Shown one piece after another: positions 17,064 through 24,166 of a stretch of DNA of 61,565 nucleotides. The first letter of the stretch is position 1, and each line of letters opens with the position of its first letter. Source of the DNA: Chloroflexota bacterium (lineage in GTDB: Bacteria > Chloroflexota > Dormibacteria > Dormibacterales > Dormibacteraceae); assembly GCA_005889135.1 (NCBI GenBank), contig VBEK01000121.1, forward strand, positions 1 through 61,565. The letters run 5' to 3'. The position numbers were made by a program, and so were the translations under genes. The notes beneath the pieces are model-generated. The model was not told the DNA's origin and did no database searches. It saw only the letters and a list, made by a program, of their open reading frames with translations.

Positions 17064-17651
17064 ATGAAGAACCTCATCGAGGTGTCGGTGGACAGCATCC
17101 GCATCCACATGCCGACGGCCCAGCACCTCGTGATCCTCAAGGAAAAAGAGGCCGACCGCTACCTCCCGATCTGGATCGGCTCCTTCGAGGCCCAGGCCAT
17201 CGCCACCAAGATCTCGGGCAACGCGCTCGGCCGGCCGCTGACCCACGACCTGATGGCGACCGCCTTCGGCGACCTCGGCATCAGCGTCAAGCGCATCGTC
17301 GTCACCCGGCTCGCCGACCAGGTGTTCTACGCCCGCCTTTACGTGAAGCAGAACGGCCGCGACCTCGACTTCGACGCCCGGCCGTCGGACGCCATCGCGC
17401 TCGCGGTGCGCGTCGAGTGTCCGATCTTCGTCGCCACCGAGGTGATGGAGACGGCCGGCATCATCCCCGAGGCGGACGAGGTCGAGGGCGGCGAGAAGGA
17501 CAAGGCCGAGACCATCGTCGACGAGGAGCGCCTCGCTGTGTTCCGCGACTTCGTGAACAGCCTGGACCTCCCTGAGCTTCCCGACGAGCCGGGCGCCAAA
17601 GACGAGCCCGGCGCTCAGGACAGGCCCGGAGGACGCCCCGGCCGGGGCTGA
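17064..17651 (+). CDS. Bifunctional nuclease family protein (DUF151/BFN)
   Basis: A 195-residue protein of the BFN domain family; plant members have DNase and RNase activity, while bacterial functions are poorly known. The BFN core spans residues 1-135 with conserved RYLPIWIGSFEAQAIA, RPLTHDLMATAFGDLG, FYARLYVKQNGR and FDARPSDAIALAVR. The last 45 residues are acidic and proline/glycine-rich and look disordered. ATG 17064 is chosen over ATG 17052 because the upstream one is part of the -10 hexamer. MgtC and DegV genes follow closely on the same strand. polA is divergent, separated by about 100 bp. Confidence 0.88.
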   Translation: MKNLIEVSVDSIRIHMPTAQHLVILKEKEADRYLPIWIGSFEAQAIATKISGNALGRPLTHDLMATAFGDLGISVKRIVVTRLADQVFYARLYVKQNGRDLDFDARPSDAIALAVRVECPIFVATEVMETAGIIPEADEVEGGEKDKAETIVDEERLAVFRDFVNSLDLPELPDEPGAKDEPGAQDRPGGRPGRG

Positions 17652-17694
17652 CAAAACGCAGCTCAACGGCGAGTTCGACCTCGCCATCCGCCTC

Positions 17695-18132
17695 ATGGTG
17701 GCCCTCGTGCTCGGTCTGGCCATCGGCGCCGAGCGCGAGTTCCGAGGACATCCCGCCGGCCTGCGCACGATGGCCTTGATCAGCGCCGGGTCGTGCATGT
17801 TCACGGGCCTCGGCCTCCTCCCCGACTTCGCCAAGACCGTCGACCCGACGCGCATCGCCGCGCAGATCGTCACCGGCGTCGGCTTCCTCGGCGCCGGCAG
17901 CATCCTCCGCCAGGGAGAGCTCGTGCGCGGACTGACGACGGCCGCGTCGATCTGGGTGGCCGCGTCGCTGGGGATGGCCGTGGGCTTCGGCTACTACCGG
18001 GTCTCGATCTTCCTCACCGTCGTCGTGGTCGTCGTCCTCTTCGCTGTCAAGCCGCTCGAGGAGCGCATCTTCCGCCGCCGCGGCCGCCACCGCCGCGAGA
18101 CCGACCCTCAACCAGACGAGCTCCCGCAGTGA
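17695..18132 (+). CDS. MgtC/SapB family membrane protein
   Basis: A 145-residue membrane protein of the MgtC/SapB family, linked to magnesium limitation and, in pathogens, to acid and intracellular stress. Conserved stretches are LVLGLAIGAEREFRGHPAGL, GFLGAGSILR and GLTTAASIWVAASLGMAVG; about four transmembrane helices are followed by an arginine-rich tail (RRRGRHRRE). The assigned ATG trims the start of the first helix: the frame is open upstream (EFDLAIRL matches the family) but offers no ATG, GTG or TTG. Its stop overlaps the GTG of degV by 3 nt (GTGA), so the two are translationally coupled. Confidence 0.85.
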   Translation: MVALVLGLAIGAEREFRGHPAGLRTMALISAGSCMFTGLGLLPDFAKTVDPTRIAAQIVTGVGFLGAGSILRQGELVRGLTTAASIWVAASLGMAVGFGYYRVSIFLTVVVVVVLFAVKPLEERIFRRRGRHRRETDPQPDELPQ

Positions 18133-19022
18133 GCGACAAGAAGGTCGCCATGGTGACCGACTCGACCGCGGACCTGCCCGCACAGCTGGTCAAGGCGCGC
18201 GGCATCGCCGTCGTCCCGCTGACGCTGAACTTCGAGGGCCGCTCGCTCCTCGACGGCGTGGAGATCCGACCGTCCGAGTTTTACCGCCGCCTGCCCAACG
18301 CGACCACGCACCCGACGACGTCGCAGCCTTCGGCAGGTCAGTTCGCGGAAACCTACTCGCGGCTGCTCAACGACCACGCCGAGGTCGTCTCCATCCACAT
18401 CTCGGAAAAGCTGAGCGGCACGTACGCGTCGGCGGTGCAGGGCGCGGAGATGACGGACCCGAAGCGCGTCCACGTCGTCGACTCGCAGCTCGTATCGATG
18501 TCGCTGGGACTGATCACCCTGGCGGCGAGCGAGATGGCGGCGAGCGGCGCCGACGCTGAATCCATCGTCGCGCGCGTGAGCGAGATGCGTCCGCACGTGC
18601 AGACGTATTTCTCGGTCGCGACGCTCGAGTTCCTACGCCGGGGCGGGCGCATTGGCCGCGCGAGCGCGCTCCTGGGCTCGGTGCTCCAGGTCAAGCCGGT
18701 GCTGTGCATCCGCGACGGGCTCGTCACGCCGCTCGAACGCGTGCGGACGTTCGACCGGGCGCTCAACCGCATCGCCGAGCTGACACGCGAGGTCGACCGC
18801 GGCAAGGGACTGTGCGTCATCGTCGGCCACGCGGACGCGGAGGCGGACGCCGAGCGCGTCGCGCGCGAGCTCGAGCCGGTGGCGGAGACGCTGATGATCC
18901 AGCCGCTCGGCCCGGTCGTCGGTGCGCACGCGGGGCCGGGCGTCGTGGGAGTCGGCTGCTACCCCGCGGACCTGATGCCTCTCGGCCTCAAGTCAGCCGC
19001 CAGCGCACAGCGTCCGGCGTAA
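18129..19022 (+). CDS. DegV family protein (fatty-acid-binding)
   Basis: A 297-residue DegV-fold protein. In Gram-positives these (FakB) bind a fatty acid and present it to the FakA kinase; no fakA is visible here. The family signature VTDSTADLP opens the N-terminal domain. SQPSAGQFAETY and HISEKLSGTYASAV follow, and the C-terminal domain carries LGSVLQVKPVLCI and GPVVGAHAGPGVVGVG, with the fatty-acid-carboxylate His. The start is GTG, overlapping the mgtC stop (GTGA). The 3' end overlaps the convergent MBL-fold gene by 35 bp, which is longer than usual for tail-to-tail genes. Confidence 0.9.
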   Translation: MSDKKVAMVTDSTADLPAQLVKARGIAVVPLTLNFEGRSLLDGVEIRPSEFYRRLPNATTHPTTSQPSAGQFAETYSRLLNDHAEVVSIHISEKLSGTYASAVQGAEMTDPKRVHVVDSQLVSMSLGLITLAASEMAASGADAESIVARVSEMRPHVQTYFSVATLEFLRRGGRIGRASALLGSVLQVKPVLCIRDGLVTPLERVRTFDRALNRIAELTREVDRGKGLCVIVGHADAEADAERVARELEPVAETLMIQPLGPVVGAHAGPGVVGVGCYPADLMPLGLKSAASAQRPA

Positions 19023-19974
19023 CCGTCTTCGCCACGCGTCCGTCGACGGCCAGGGCCTGGAGGTGCGCCAGCCCTTCCTGAAGGGCCAGGCGCTTCTCGT
19101 AGAGGTTCTCGCGCGGGCCCCACAGGTCGAGAGCGACCTGCCAACCGCTCTTTTCTTCATCGCCGACGAGCTCGAGGATCTGGTCGAGGCGCCGCGCGTG
19201 ATGCGACACCAGCGCGTCCACGCGGAGCCCGACCTCGGAGAAGGGGCGGCCGTGGGCCGGAAGCACGAGCGCGGGCTCGAGCGCGGCCATGCGCTTCAAG
19301 CCCTGCAGGTAGTCGTGCAGCGGGTCGGGCGTGCTCTGTGGGTGCAGGCCGATGTTGGGCGACAGCTCGGGCAGGACGTGGTCGCCGGCGAAGAGCAGCC
19401 CCGAGCGCGCCTCGTGCAGGCACACGTGGCCGGGCGAGTGACCGGGCGTCCACTCCACGCGCAGCACGTGTTGGCCCATTGCGATGTGCTCGGCGCCGTC
19501 GAGCTGAACGGCCGCATCCGCGGGCTTGACCACCTGGCTCAGCGCGCGCTGCGAGTTGCTGAGCACGTCCGCCTCCTCCTCGGGCACGCCGTTCACGAGC
19601 AGGTATGTCCTCACCTGCTCGACCAGGTGCTCCAGCTCGACGTACCGAGGGTGCACCAGCGGCACCTCCAGACGATGCATGTAGAGGTCGGCGAGCCCGT
19701 CGCCGGCGAGCGCGCCGGCAGCGCCGTAGTGGTCGGGATGGATGTGCGTGACGACCAGGCGGCGCAGGCGAGGGGCGCCGAGGTGGTCGAGGGCGCGGCG
19801 GATCGCCTCGAGCGACTCCTCGGAGTTCATGCCGCAGTCCAGGAGGTCGGCCTCGCGGCCGTCGGTGAAGAAGAAGACGTTGACCAGGCCGTCCTCGAAC
19901 GGGATGGGGAGACGCAGCTCGAACACTCCGGCCGCGACTTCGGTCAGCGCGAGGTCGGTCGCCACGTCCGGCAT
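18988..19974 (-). CDS. MBL-fold metallo-hydrolase
   Basis: A 328-residue metallo-beta-lactamase-fold hydrolase. The metal site motif is THIHPDHYGAAG near residue 75; further ligands are the His in WTPGHSPGHVCLH, the Asp in LFAGDHVLP and the late His in LPAHGRPF. A C-terminal winged-helix-like extension (residues 245-328) is typical of the lactonase/glyoxalase-like MBL subfamily that includes LACTB2-type proteins. ATG 19974 is preferred over the more distal 20031. It is divergent from the SCP2 gene, and the shared upstream region carries three GTACTTG-like repeats. Substrate unknown. Confidence 0.87.
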   Translation of the reverse strand: MPDVATDLALTEVAAGVFELRLPIPFEDGLVNVFFFTDGREADLLDCGMNSEESLEAIRRALDHLGAPRLRRLVVTHIHPDHYGAAGALAGDGLADLYMHRLEVPLVHPRYVELEHLVEQVRTYLLVNGVPEEEADVLSNSQRALSQVVKPADAAVQLDGAEHIAMGQHVLRVEWTPGHSPGHVCLHEARSGLLFAGDHVLPELSPNIGLHPQSTPDPLHDYLQGLKRMAALEPALVLPAHGRPFSEVGLRVDALVSHHARRLDQILELVGDEEKSGWQVALDLWGPRENLYEKRLALQEGLAHLQALAVDGRVAKTVTPDAVRWRLT

Positions 19975-20000
19975 TGTCGTGGAGCGGGTAGATCTAACAT

Positions 20001-20029
20001 GGGTACTTGCTGGTACTTGAACGTACTGC
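20001..20029. promoter_or_regulatory. Three direct repeats with 10-bp period between divergent genes
   Basis: GTACTTG at 20002, GTACTTG at 20012 and GTACTGC at 20022 repeat every 10 bp, one helical turn, in the short region between the MBL-hydrolase and SCP2 genes. This is a typical layout for a regulator binding in tandem on one DNA face. Confidence 0.4.
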
Positions 20030-20059
20030 AAGCGTGACCGATTGCTCAGGGAGGGTTCG

Positions 20060-20401
20060 ATGTCCGAAGTTCAGATGACCCCCGACCAGATCGTCGAGGC
20101 GATGCCCAACTTCCTCATCGCCGAAAAGGCCGGCAGCACGAACGCCGTGATCGCGTTCGACCTGAGCGGCGACGGGGGCGGCAAGTGGTGGGTGCACATC
20201 CAGGACGGCAAAGCCGAGTCGGGCAAGGGCGAACCTGGCTCGCCGGCGAACCTGACCCTGCAAGCTGACGCCGGCGACTGGGTCAAGATCATGACCGGCA
20301 AGCTCGACGGGACCGCCGCCTTCATGCAGGGCAAGTTGAAGATCAAGGGCGACATGGGACTCGCGATCAAGATGCAGACCCTGTTCCGCCGGCCGAGCTA
20401 G
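20060..20401 (+). CDS. SCP2 sterol-binding domain protein
   Basis: A 113-residue stand-alone SCP2 domain, a small soluble lipid-binding fold that carries acyl-CoA, sterols or other hydrophobic ligands. Recognisable segments are AVIAFDLSGDGGGKWWVHIQ, PANLTLQADAGDWVKIMTG and the terminal AFMQGKLKIKGDMGLAIKMQ, which is the most conserved part of the family. ATG 20060 has an AGGGAGGG ribosome-binding site 6 nt upstream. Its stop is 5 nt from the convergent lipoprotein gene. Context (MBL hydrolase, acyl-CoA enzymes downstream) suits lipid trafficking, but the ligand is not deducible. Confidence 0.9.
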   Translation: MSEVQMTPDQIVEAMPNFLIAEKAGSTNAVIAFDLSGDGGGKWWVHIQDGKAESGKGEPGSPANLTLQADAGDWVKIMTGKLDGTAAFMQGKLKIKGDMGLAIKMQTLFRRPS

Positions 20402-20405
20402 AGCC

Positions 20406-20978
20406 CTAGACCGAGAACTTCCAGGTCCTGAGCCGCGAGGCCATCTCCCCCTCGAGGTCGAGGGGTCCAGAGCGCACATCGAGGATGACGACGAAGTGCG
20501 GCGTCAGCGCGATGCGCCGGCCGTCCGGCAGCTGGTCGGCCTCGACCGCGTTGCCCCAGACGATCCTGTCCACCTCCGGGACGGGCTTCAGATTGGCCTG
20601 CATCCAGCCCGCCAGATCGCTCGCGCCGGCCCGCTCGTAGGTGGACACGATCATGAAGCCGAAGAGGTTGTTGGCCGGCGTCGCGCTCGGCGTTGCGGTC
20701 TTGCACTGGCTCAGGCACGTGATGTCGAACGTCAGGTCGATGCCCTTGGGCGAGTCCACAGCCTGGGAGCGTTCGATGTACTTCCACGTGCTCGGGTAGC
20801 AGAACCCCCAGCCAAGCTGGGCGTCCGAGTAGCCGTGGTCGCCCTGCGAACACTTGAGATCGCCGCCGATCTGAGGTACGCTCGGCACCGGGTGCGGGTT
20901 GGAACCCGGCTGGCAACCGGCCAACAAGAGCACCGCGACGGCGACTATTACCGGGGGAAATGGCAGCGGGGTCCGCAT
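20406..20978 (-). CDS. Putative lipoprotein of unknown function
   Basis: A 190-residue exported lipoprotein with no family I recognise. The signal peptide MRTPLPFPPVIVAVAVLLLA ends in a lipobox LLAGC (Cys near residue 21); the mature part starts with a proline/serine linker. Four further cysteines (KCSQ, GFCYP, TCLSQC) could form disulfides outside the cell. The C-terminal part (FGFMIVSTYERAGASDLAGW ... RIALTPHFVVILDV) resembles PsbP/LpqN-like folds, but weakly. ATG 20978 is chosen because it gives a compact signal peptide; ATGs at 21011 and 21086 exist in frame. It is convergent with SCP2 and divergent from the DksA-like gene. Confidence 0.75.
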   Translation of the reverse strand: MRTPLPFPPVIVAVAVLLLAGCQPGSNPHPVPSVPQIGGDLKCSQGDHGYSDAQLGWGFCYPSTWKYIERSQAVDSPKGIDLTFDITCLSQCKTATPSATPANNLFGFMIVSTYERAGASDLAGWMQANLKPVPEVDRIVWGNAVEADQLPDGRRIALTPHFVVILDVRSGPLDLEGEMASRLRTWKFSV

Positions 20979-21052
20979 TCGGCGACTAATTGTGCGGGAG
21001 CGGGTACGCATCTCGATGCAGGCGTTCTGCTTCCGAAGTCCAAATGCCGCCG

Positions 21053-21066
21053 AGTCGGTAACGACT
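21053..21066. promoter_or_regulatory. Small inverted repeat upstream of the DksA-like gene
   Basis: AGTCG-GTAA-CGACT lies 20 bp before the DksA/TraR-like start, just upstream of its GGAGGGGGG ribosome-binding site. It could be an operator or an mRNA hairpin. A second small repeat, GCATC-TC-GATGC, lies at 21008-21019. Confidence 0.3.
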
Positions 21067-21085
21067 TTGGAGGGGGGATATAGCA

Positions 21086-21481
21086 ATGGCGATCCGAAAG
21101 AAGACGGAAAACGCTCCGGCGGAACGTCTCGAGGCTGACAGGAAGAGGCTCGAGCTCCTGGCCGCCCAGTGTGGCGAGGAGGCGGGCCTGCACCGGCCGC
21201 TGAACGATGTCGTGGGCGGCGTGATCACGGGCATCCCCGAAGAGACGGACCTCGCCCAGGCGCTGTCCGACCGCGAGACCACGGACATCCTGGTCCACCT
21301 CCTGGACCAGAACCGGGAGCAGGTCGAGCGCGCCCTGGAGAGGCTGCGCGAGGGCAGCTACGGCATCTGTGAGGGCTGCGGACGGCGTATCCCGGAAGCC
21401 CGGCTGCGCTACCAGCCCGCAGCGACGCGGTGCGTCGAGTGCCAGGCCCACTGGGACAGGCTCAACGGGAGAACCGCTTAG
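21086..21481 (+). CDS. DksA/TraR-type zinc-finger protein
   Basis: A 131-residue protein of the TraR/DksA C4-type zinc-finger family, which binds in the RNA polymerase secondary channel and modulates transcription. An N-terminal helical part (residues 10-95, with DREITDILVHLLDQNREQVE-like heptads) is followed by the finger CEGCGRRIPEARLRYQPAAT and CVEC. ATG 21086 has a very strong GGAGGGGGG 11 nt upstream. Right after its stop comes a REP-like palindrome (21491-21535). The regulatory target is unknown. Confidence 0.88.
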   Translation: MAIRKKTENAPAERLEADRKRLELLAAQCGEEAGLHRPLNDVVGGVITGIPEETDLAQALSDRETTDILVHLLDQNREQVERALERLREGSYGICEGCGRRIPEARLRYQPAATRCVECQAHWDRLNGRTA

Positions 21482-21490
21482 GGTTTGTTG

Positions 21491-21535
21491 AGGCACCCCC
21501 TCCCTCGAGGGAGAGGGGTCAGGGGTGAGGGTGGC
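21491..21535. repeat. REP-like GC-rich palindrome
   Basis: CCCCCTCCCTCGAGGGAGAGGGG is followed by TCAGGGGTGAGGG. This matches the widespread 'CCCTCTCCC...GGGTGAGGG' class of dispersed bacterial repeats. It lies between two convergent genes, supplies the last codons and stop of the small membrane protein, and could also act as a bidirectional terminator. A related copy lies inside dnaE (60323-60366). Confidence 0.65.
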
Positions 21536-21716
21536 GCCCGGCTCGCAGCGCGCCAACGCCCAGCGCGAGGCCGGCCACGCCCACGAGCACTCCTATCCAG
21601 AACCACTTGACGTCGCCGGTCATGAAGCTGCCCTTGATGTAGCCGAGCCCCTGCCCCACCCAGACCAGCCCGACCAGCAGCAGCAGCACGCCGAGGACGA
21701 CGAGGCCGTTTCTCAC
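21519..21716 (-). CDS. Small two-helix membrane protein
   Basis: A 65-residue hydrophobic protein with two predicted transmembrane helices: residues 4-27 (GLVVLGVLLLLVGLVWVGQG) and 38-59 (WFWIGVLVGVAGLALGVGAL). The linker YIKGSFMTGDVKW and the short basic tail RAGRHPHP are the only polar parts. The tail and stop codon are encoded by the REP-like repeat. The start is GTG. I do not recognise a named family with certainty; similar small membrane proteins are common in actinobacterial genomes. It lies just downstream of the aldehyde dehydrogenase on the same strand. Confidence 0.6.
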   Translation of the reverse strand: MRNGLVVLGVLLLLVGLVWVGQGLGYIKGSFMTGDVKWFWIGVLVGVAGLALGVGALRAGRHPHP

Positions 21717-21743
21717 GTCAGCTCGATACCCAGCAGTGGTACT

Positions 21744-23174
21744 TCAGATTCCGCCGTAGACGACCGACTTCTCCTCCGTGTACTGCAGGAACGCCTCCAC
21801 GCCGTGCTCCTTGCCGAAGCCCGACTGCTTGGTGCCGCCGAACGGCAGCTCGTCGTGGGCGATCACGATCGAGTTGACCCACGTGTAGCCCGCCTCCAGC
21901 TCCTGCACGGCGCGGTGCGCTGCGGCCATGTTCGCGGTCCAGATCGAAGAGCCGAGGCCGAACTGGGTGTCGTTCGCGAGACGCAGCCCTTCGTCGAGGT
22001 CTTTGATCTTGCGCACCGGCAGCGCCGGACCGAAGACCTCCTCGGTCCACATCCGTGCACCGTCGGGGACGTTCTCGAGGATGGTCGGCTCGATGAACCA
22101 GCCGCGGTCGTACTCGGAGCCGGTCGGCCGCCCGCCGCCGTACACGACCTTGGCGCCGCGGTCGATCGCATCCTTCACCTGCGCCTCGACCTCGGCGCGC
22201 TGAGTCTCGGTGTGCATCGGCCCCATGCGACTGTCTTTGTCCAGACCGTTGCCCGGCTTGAGCTTGGACGCGCGGGCCACGAGCTTCTCCATGAGCCCGT
22301 CGTAAGCGCCTTCCTGGACGAACAGACGCTTCGTCGAGAGGCACTGCTGGCCGCAGTTGAAGAAGCGGCCGACGGAGATCGCCCGCGCGGCGCCCTCCAG
22401 GTCGGCGTCGTCGAGGACGATGCACGGGTCGCTGCCGCCGAGCTCGAGCGTGACCTTCTTCAACGTCTCCGAGGCTTTGGACATGACCTTCTTCCCTGTC
22501 GGCGTGGAGCCGGTCAGGGCGATCTTGCGGATCAACGGATGGGCGACGATCGCCTCGCCGGTCGCCTGGCCGAGCACGACGTTGACGACGCCCTCGGGCA
22601 GCCCGCCCTCGATCAGCGCCTCGATGCAGGCTAGCGTCGCGAGCGGCGTGGTGCTCGCCGGCTTCAACACCACCGTGTTGCCGGCGGCGATGGCGGGAGC
22701 GACCTTGTTGGCCGCGAGCGTGAGGGGAAAGTTCCACGGCACGATCGCGCCGCACACGCCGATCGGCCGGCGGACCACGAGCCCGTAGGTGGTCAGGTCC
22801 GGCAGCCGCACGTACTGGCCGTGGATCTTGTCGGCCAGGTCGGCGAACCACCCGATGTTCTCGCCGAAGCGTCTCGCCTCCAGCCGCGACTCGAGGAGGG
22901 TTTTGCCTTGCTCCCTGGTCAGCAGGACCGCGATCTCCTCGACCTTGGAGAGCATGTGCTGCGCGGCCTTGTGCAGGATCTCGCGGCGCTGGTTGGAGGG
23001 GAGCTTCGACCAGGTGGCGAACGCCTTCGCCGCCGCCTGCGCTGCCTTGTCGACGTCGGCCGGACCGCCGGCCGGGACCTCGTCGACGACGTCGCCCGTG
23101 GCCGGGTTGTGGACCTCGTAGGTCTTGCCGGAAGCGGCCTTGGTCCGGTCGCCCTCGATGATCATCGTCGCCAT
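21744..23174 (-). CDS. NAD(P)-dependent aldehyde dehydrogenase (succinate-semialdehyde type)
   Basis: A 476-residue aldehyde dehydrogenase that oxidises an aldehyde to its carboxylate. The catalytic Cys is in FNCGQQCLSTKRLFV (near 285) and the general-base Glu in TLELGGSDPCIV (near 250). The NAD-binding signature GSTPTGKKV and the oxyanion Asn in VPWNFPLTLAANK are present. Overall it is closest to the succinate-semialdehyde and related semialdehyde dehydrogenases, but the substrate is inference. ATG 23174 has GGGGGTG upstream. It is divergent from an enoyl-CoA hydratase gene; a CGATAA-GG-TTATCG inverted repeat lies between them. Confidence 0.92.
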   Translation of the reverse strand: MATMIIEGDRTKAASGKTYEVHNPATGDVVDEVPAGGPADVDKAAQAAAKAFATWSKLPSNQRREILHKAAQHMLSKVEEIAVLLTREQGKTLLESRLEARRFGENIGWFADLADKIHGQYVRLPDLTTYGLVVRRPIGVCGAIVPWNFPLTLAANKVAPAIAAGNTVVLKPASTTPLATLACIEALIEGGLPEGVVNVVLGQATGEAIVAHPLIRKIALTGSTPTGKKVMSKASETLKKVTLELGGSDPCIVLDDADLEGAARAISVGRFFNCGQQCLSTKRLFVQEGAYDGLMEKLVARASKLKPGNGLDKDSRMGPMHTETQRAEVEAQVKDAIDRGAKVVYGGGRPTGSEYDRGWFIEPTILENVPDGARMWTEEVFGPALPVRKIKDLDEGLRLANDTQFGLGSSIWTANMAAAHRAVQELEAGYTWVNSIVIAHDELPFGGTKQSGFGKEHGVEAFLQYTEEKSVVYGGI

Positions 23175-23208
23175 GCGACACCCCCGTCGGTTCGTGAATT
23201 CAGTTCTT

Positions 23209-23222
23209 CGATAAGGTTATCG
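23209..23222. promoter_or_regulatory. Inverted repeat between divergent dehydrogenase and hydratase genes
   Basis: CGATAA-GG-TTATCG, with 6-bp arms and a 2-bp centre, lies 9 bp before the hydratase ATG and 35 bp from the dehydrogenase ATG. It contains TAAGGT, a possible -10 element, so a bound regulator could control the rightward promoter. Confidence 0.35.
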
Positions 23223-23230
23223 GGTTCCTC

Positions 23231-24007
23231 ATGTCGGTCAGGCTCGAGAAGCAGGGCGGGGTCGGGGTCATCGTGCTCGACCGCCCACCCGCGAACAGCT
23301 ACGACTACTCCTTCCTGCGCGAGTTCGCGAGCGCGGTCGACGACGTGCGCGCGGACGAGGACGTGCACGCGGTCGTGGTCGCCAGCGCGTCGGAGAAGTT
23401 CTTTTCGGCCGGCGCCGACGTCAGCGCGTTCGCGTCTGGCACCACGCGCTCGCGGGTCATGACCGCGCTTCTCGCGCACGAGTCCTTTCGGAAGATGGAG
23501 AACACGCCGATCGTATTCATCGCCGCCATCAGCGGCCACTGCCTGGGCGGCGGCTTCGAGCTGGCGCTGGCTTGCGACCTACGCTTCGCCGCCCAGGGCA
23601 CGTACCAGATCGGTCTACCCGAGACCAACCTGGGCCTGTTTCCGGGTTCGGGAGGGACGCAGCGCCTTCCCCGCCTGGTCGGGCTTGCAAAGGGACTCGA
23701 CCTGATCCTCAACGCGACGACCATGCCGCCCGCGAAGGCCCACGAGCTCGGCCTCGTCGACCGGCTGTTCCCCGACGCGGCCGCCTGTCGTGAGGGCGCG
23801 ATCGAGTACGCGCAGAAGCTGGCCGCCGGCCCGAGCGTGGCGCTGGGGCACGCCAAGCTCGCGGTCACGCAGGGCTACGGCGCGCCGCTGGACGTCGGCC
23901 TCGCGATCGAGCGCGAGGCCATCAGCCGTGTGTTCGTGTCCGCAGACGCCAACGAGGGCATCAAGGCGTTCGGGGAGAAGCGCAAGGCCGATTTCAGAGG
24001 GGAGTAG
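23231..24007 (+). CDS. Enoyl-CoA hydratase/isomerase family protein
   Basis: A 258-residue crotonase-fold protein. The oxyanion-hole segments are KFFSAGADVSAF (near 60) and ISGHCLGGGFELALACDLRF (near 105). The region around the catalytic glutamate is PETNLGLFPGSGGTQRLPRL, with Glu in PETNLG at the usual second catalytic position; the first is Glu in GFELAL. It therefore looks catalytically competent for hydration of 2-enoyl-CoA. It is divergent from the aldehyde dehydrogenase and followed by a short ORF and rsgA. The specific pathway is unknown. Confidence 0.9.
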   Translation: MSVRLEKQGGVGVIVLDRPPANSYDYSFLREFASAVDDVRADEDVHAVVVASASEKFFSAGADVSAFASGTTRSRVMTALLAHESFRKMENTPIVFIAAISGHCLGGGFELALACDLRFAAQGTYQIGLPETNLGLFPGSGGTQRLPRLVGLAKGLDLILNATTMPPAKAHELGLVDRLFPDAAACREGAIEYAQKLAAGPSVALGHAKLAVTQGYGAPLDVGLAIEREAISRVFVSADANEGIKAFGEKRKADFRGE

Positions 24008-24013
24008 TAGACT
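24008..24013 (+). promoter_or_regulatory. -10 element before the short ORF and rsgA
   Basis: TAGACT directly follows the hydratase stop codon. Transcription from it would give a roughly 25-nt leader, including the AAGGAGGTG at 24031-24039. Confidence 0.35.
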
Positions 24014-24045
24014 GTCGCGCACCAAACCACAAGGAGGTGCGCTCG

Positions 24046-24105
24046 ATGGCTGAAGTTGTGCTGACCGTGTCCCGGCCGTCGGCCGCCTCCGGAGCTTCGC
24101 TCTAG
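24046..24105 (+). CDS. Short ORF (19 aa), possible leader peptide before rsgA
   Basis: A 19-residue frame encoding MAEVVLTVSRPSAASGASL. It has the best ribosome-binding site in the window, AAGGAGGTG at 24031-24039, 6 nt before the ATG, and a TANNNT element upstream (24008-24013). It ends 61 nt before the TTG of rsgA. It could be a leader peptide, an expressed small protein or the remnant of a truncated gene. No family is recognisable, and only the strong initiation signals support expression. Confidence 0.4.
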   Translation: MAEVVLTVSRPSAASGASL

Positions 24106-24166
24106 CTCGATCATCCGGCCTGGGCGGACCGATTCGGCCACCCACTTCTCCACCGGAGGTTTTGCG

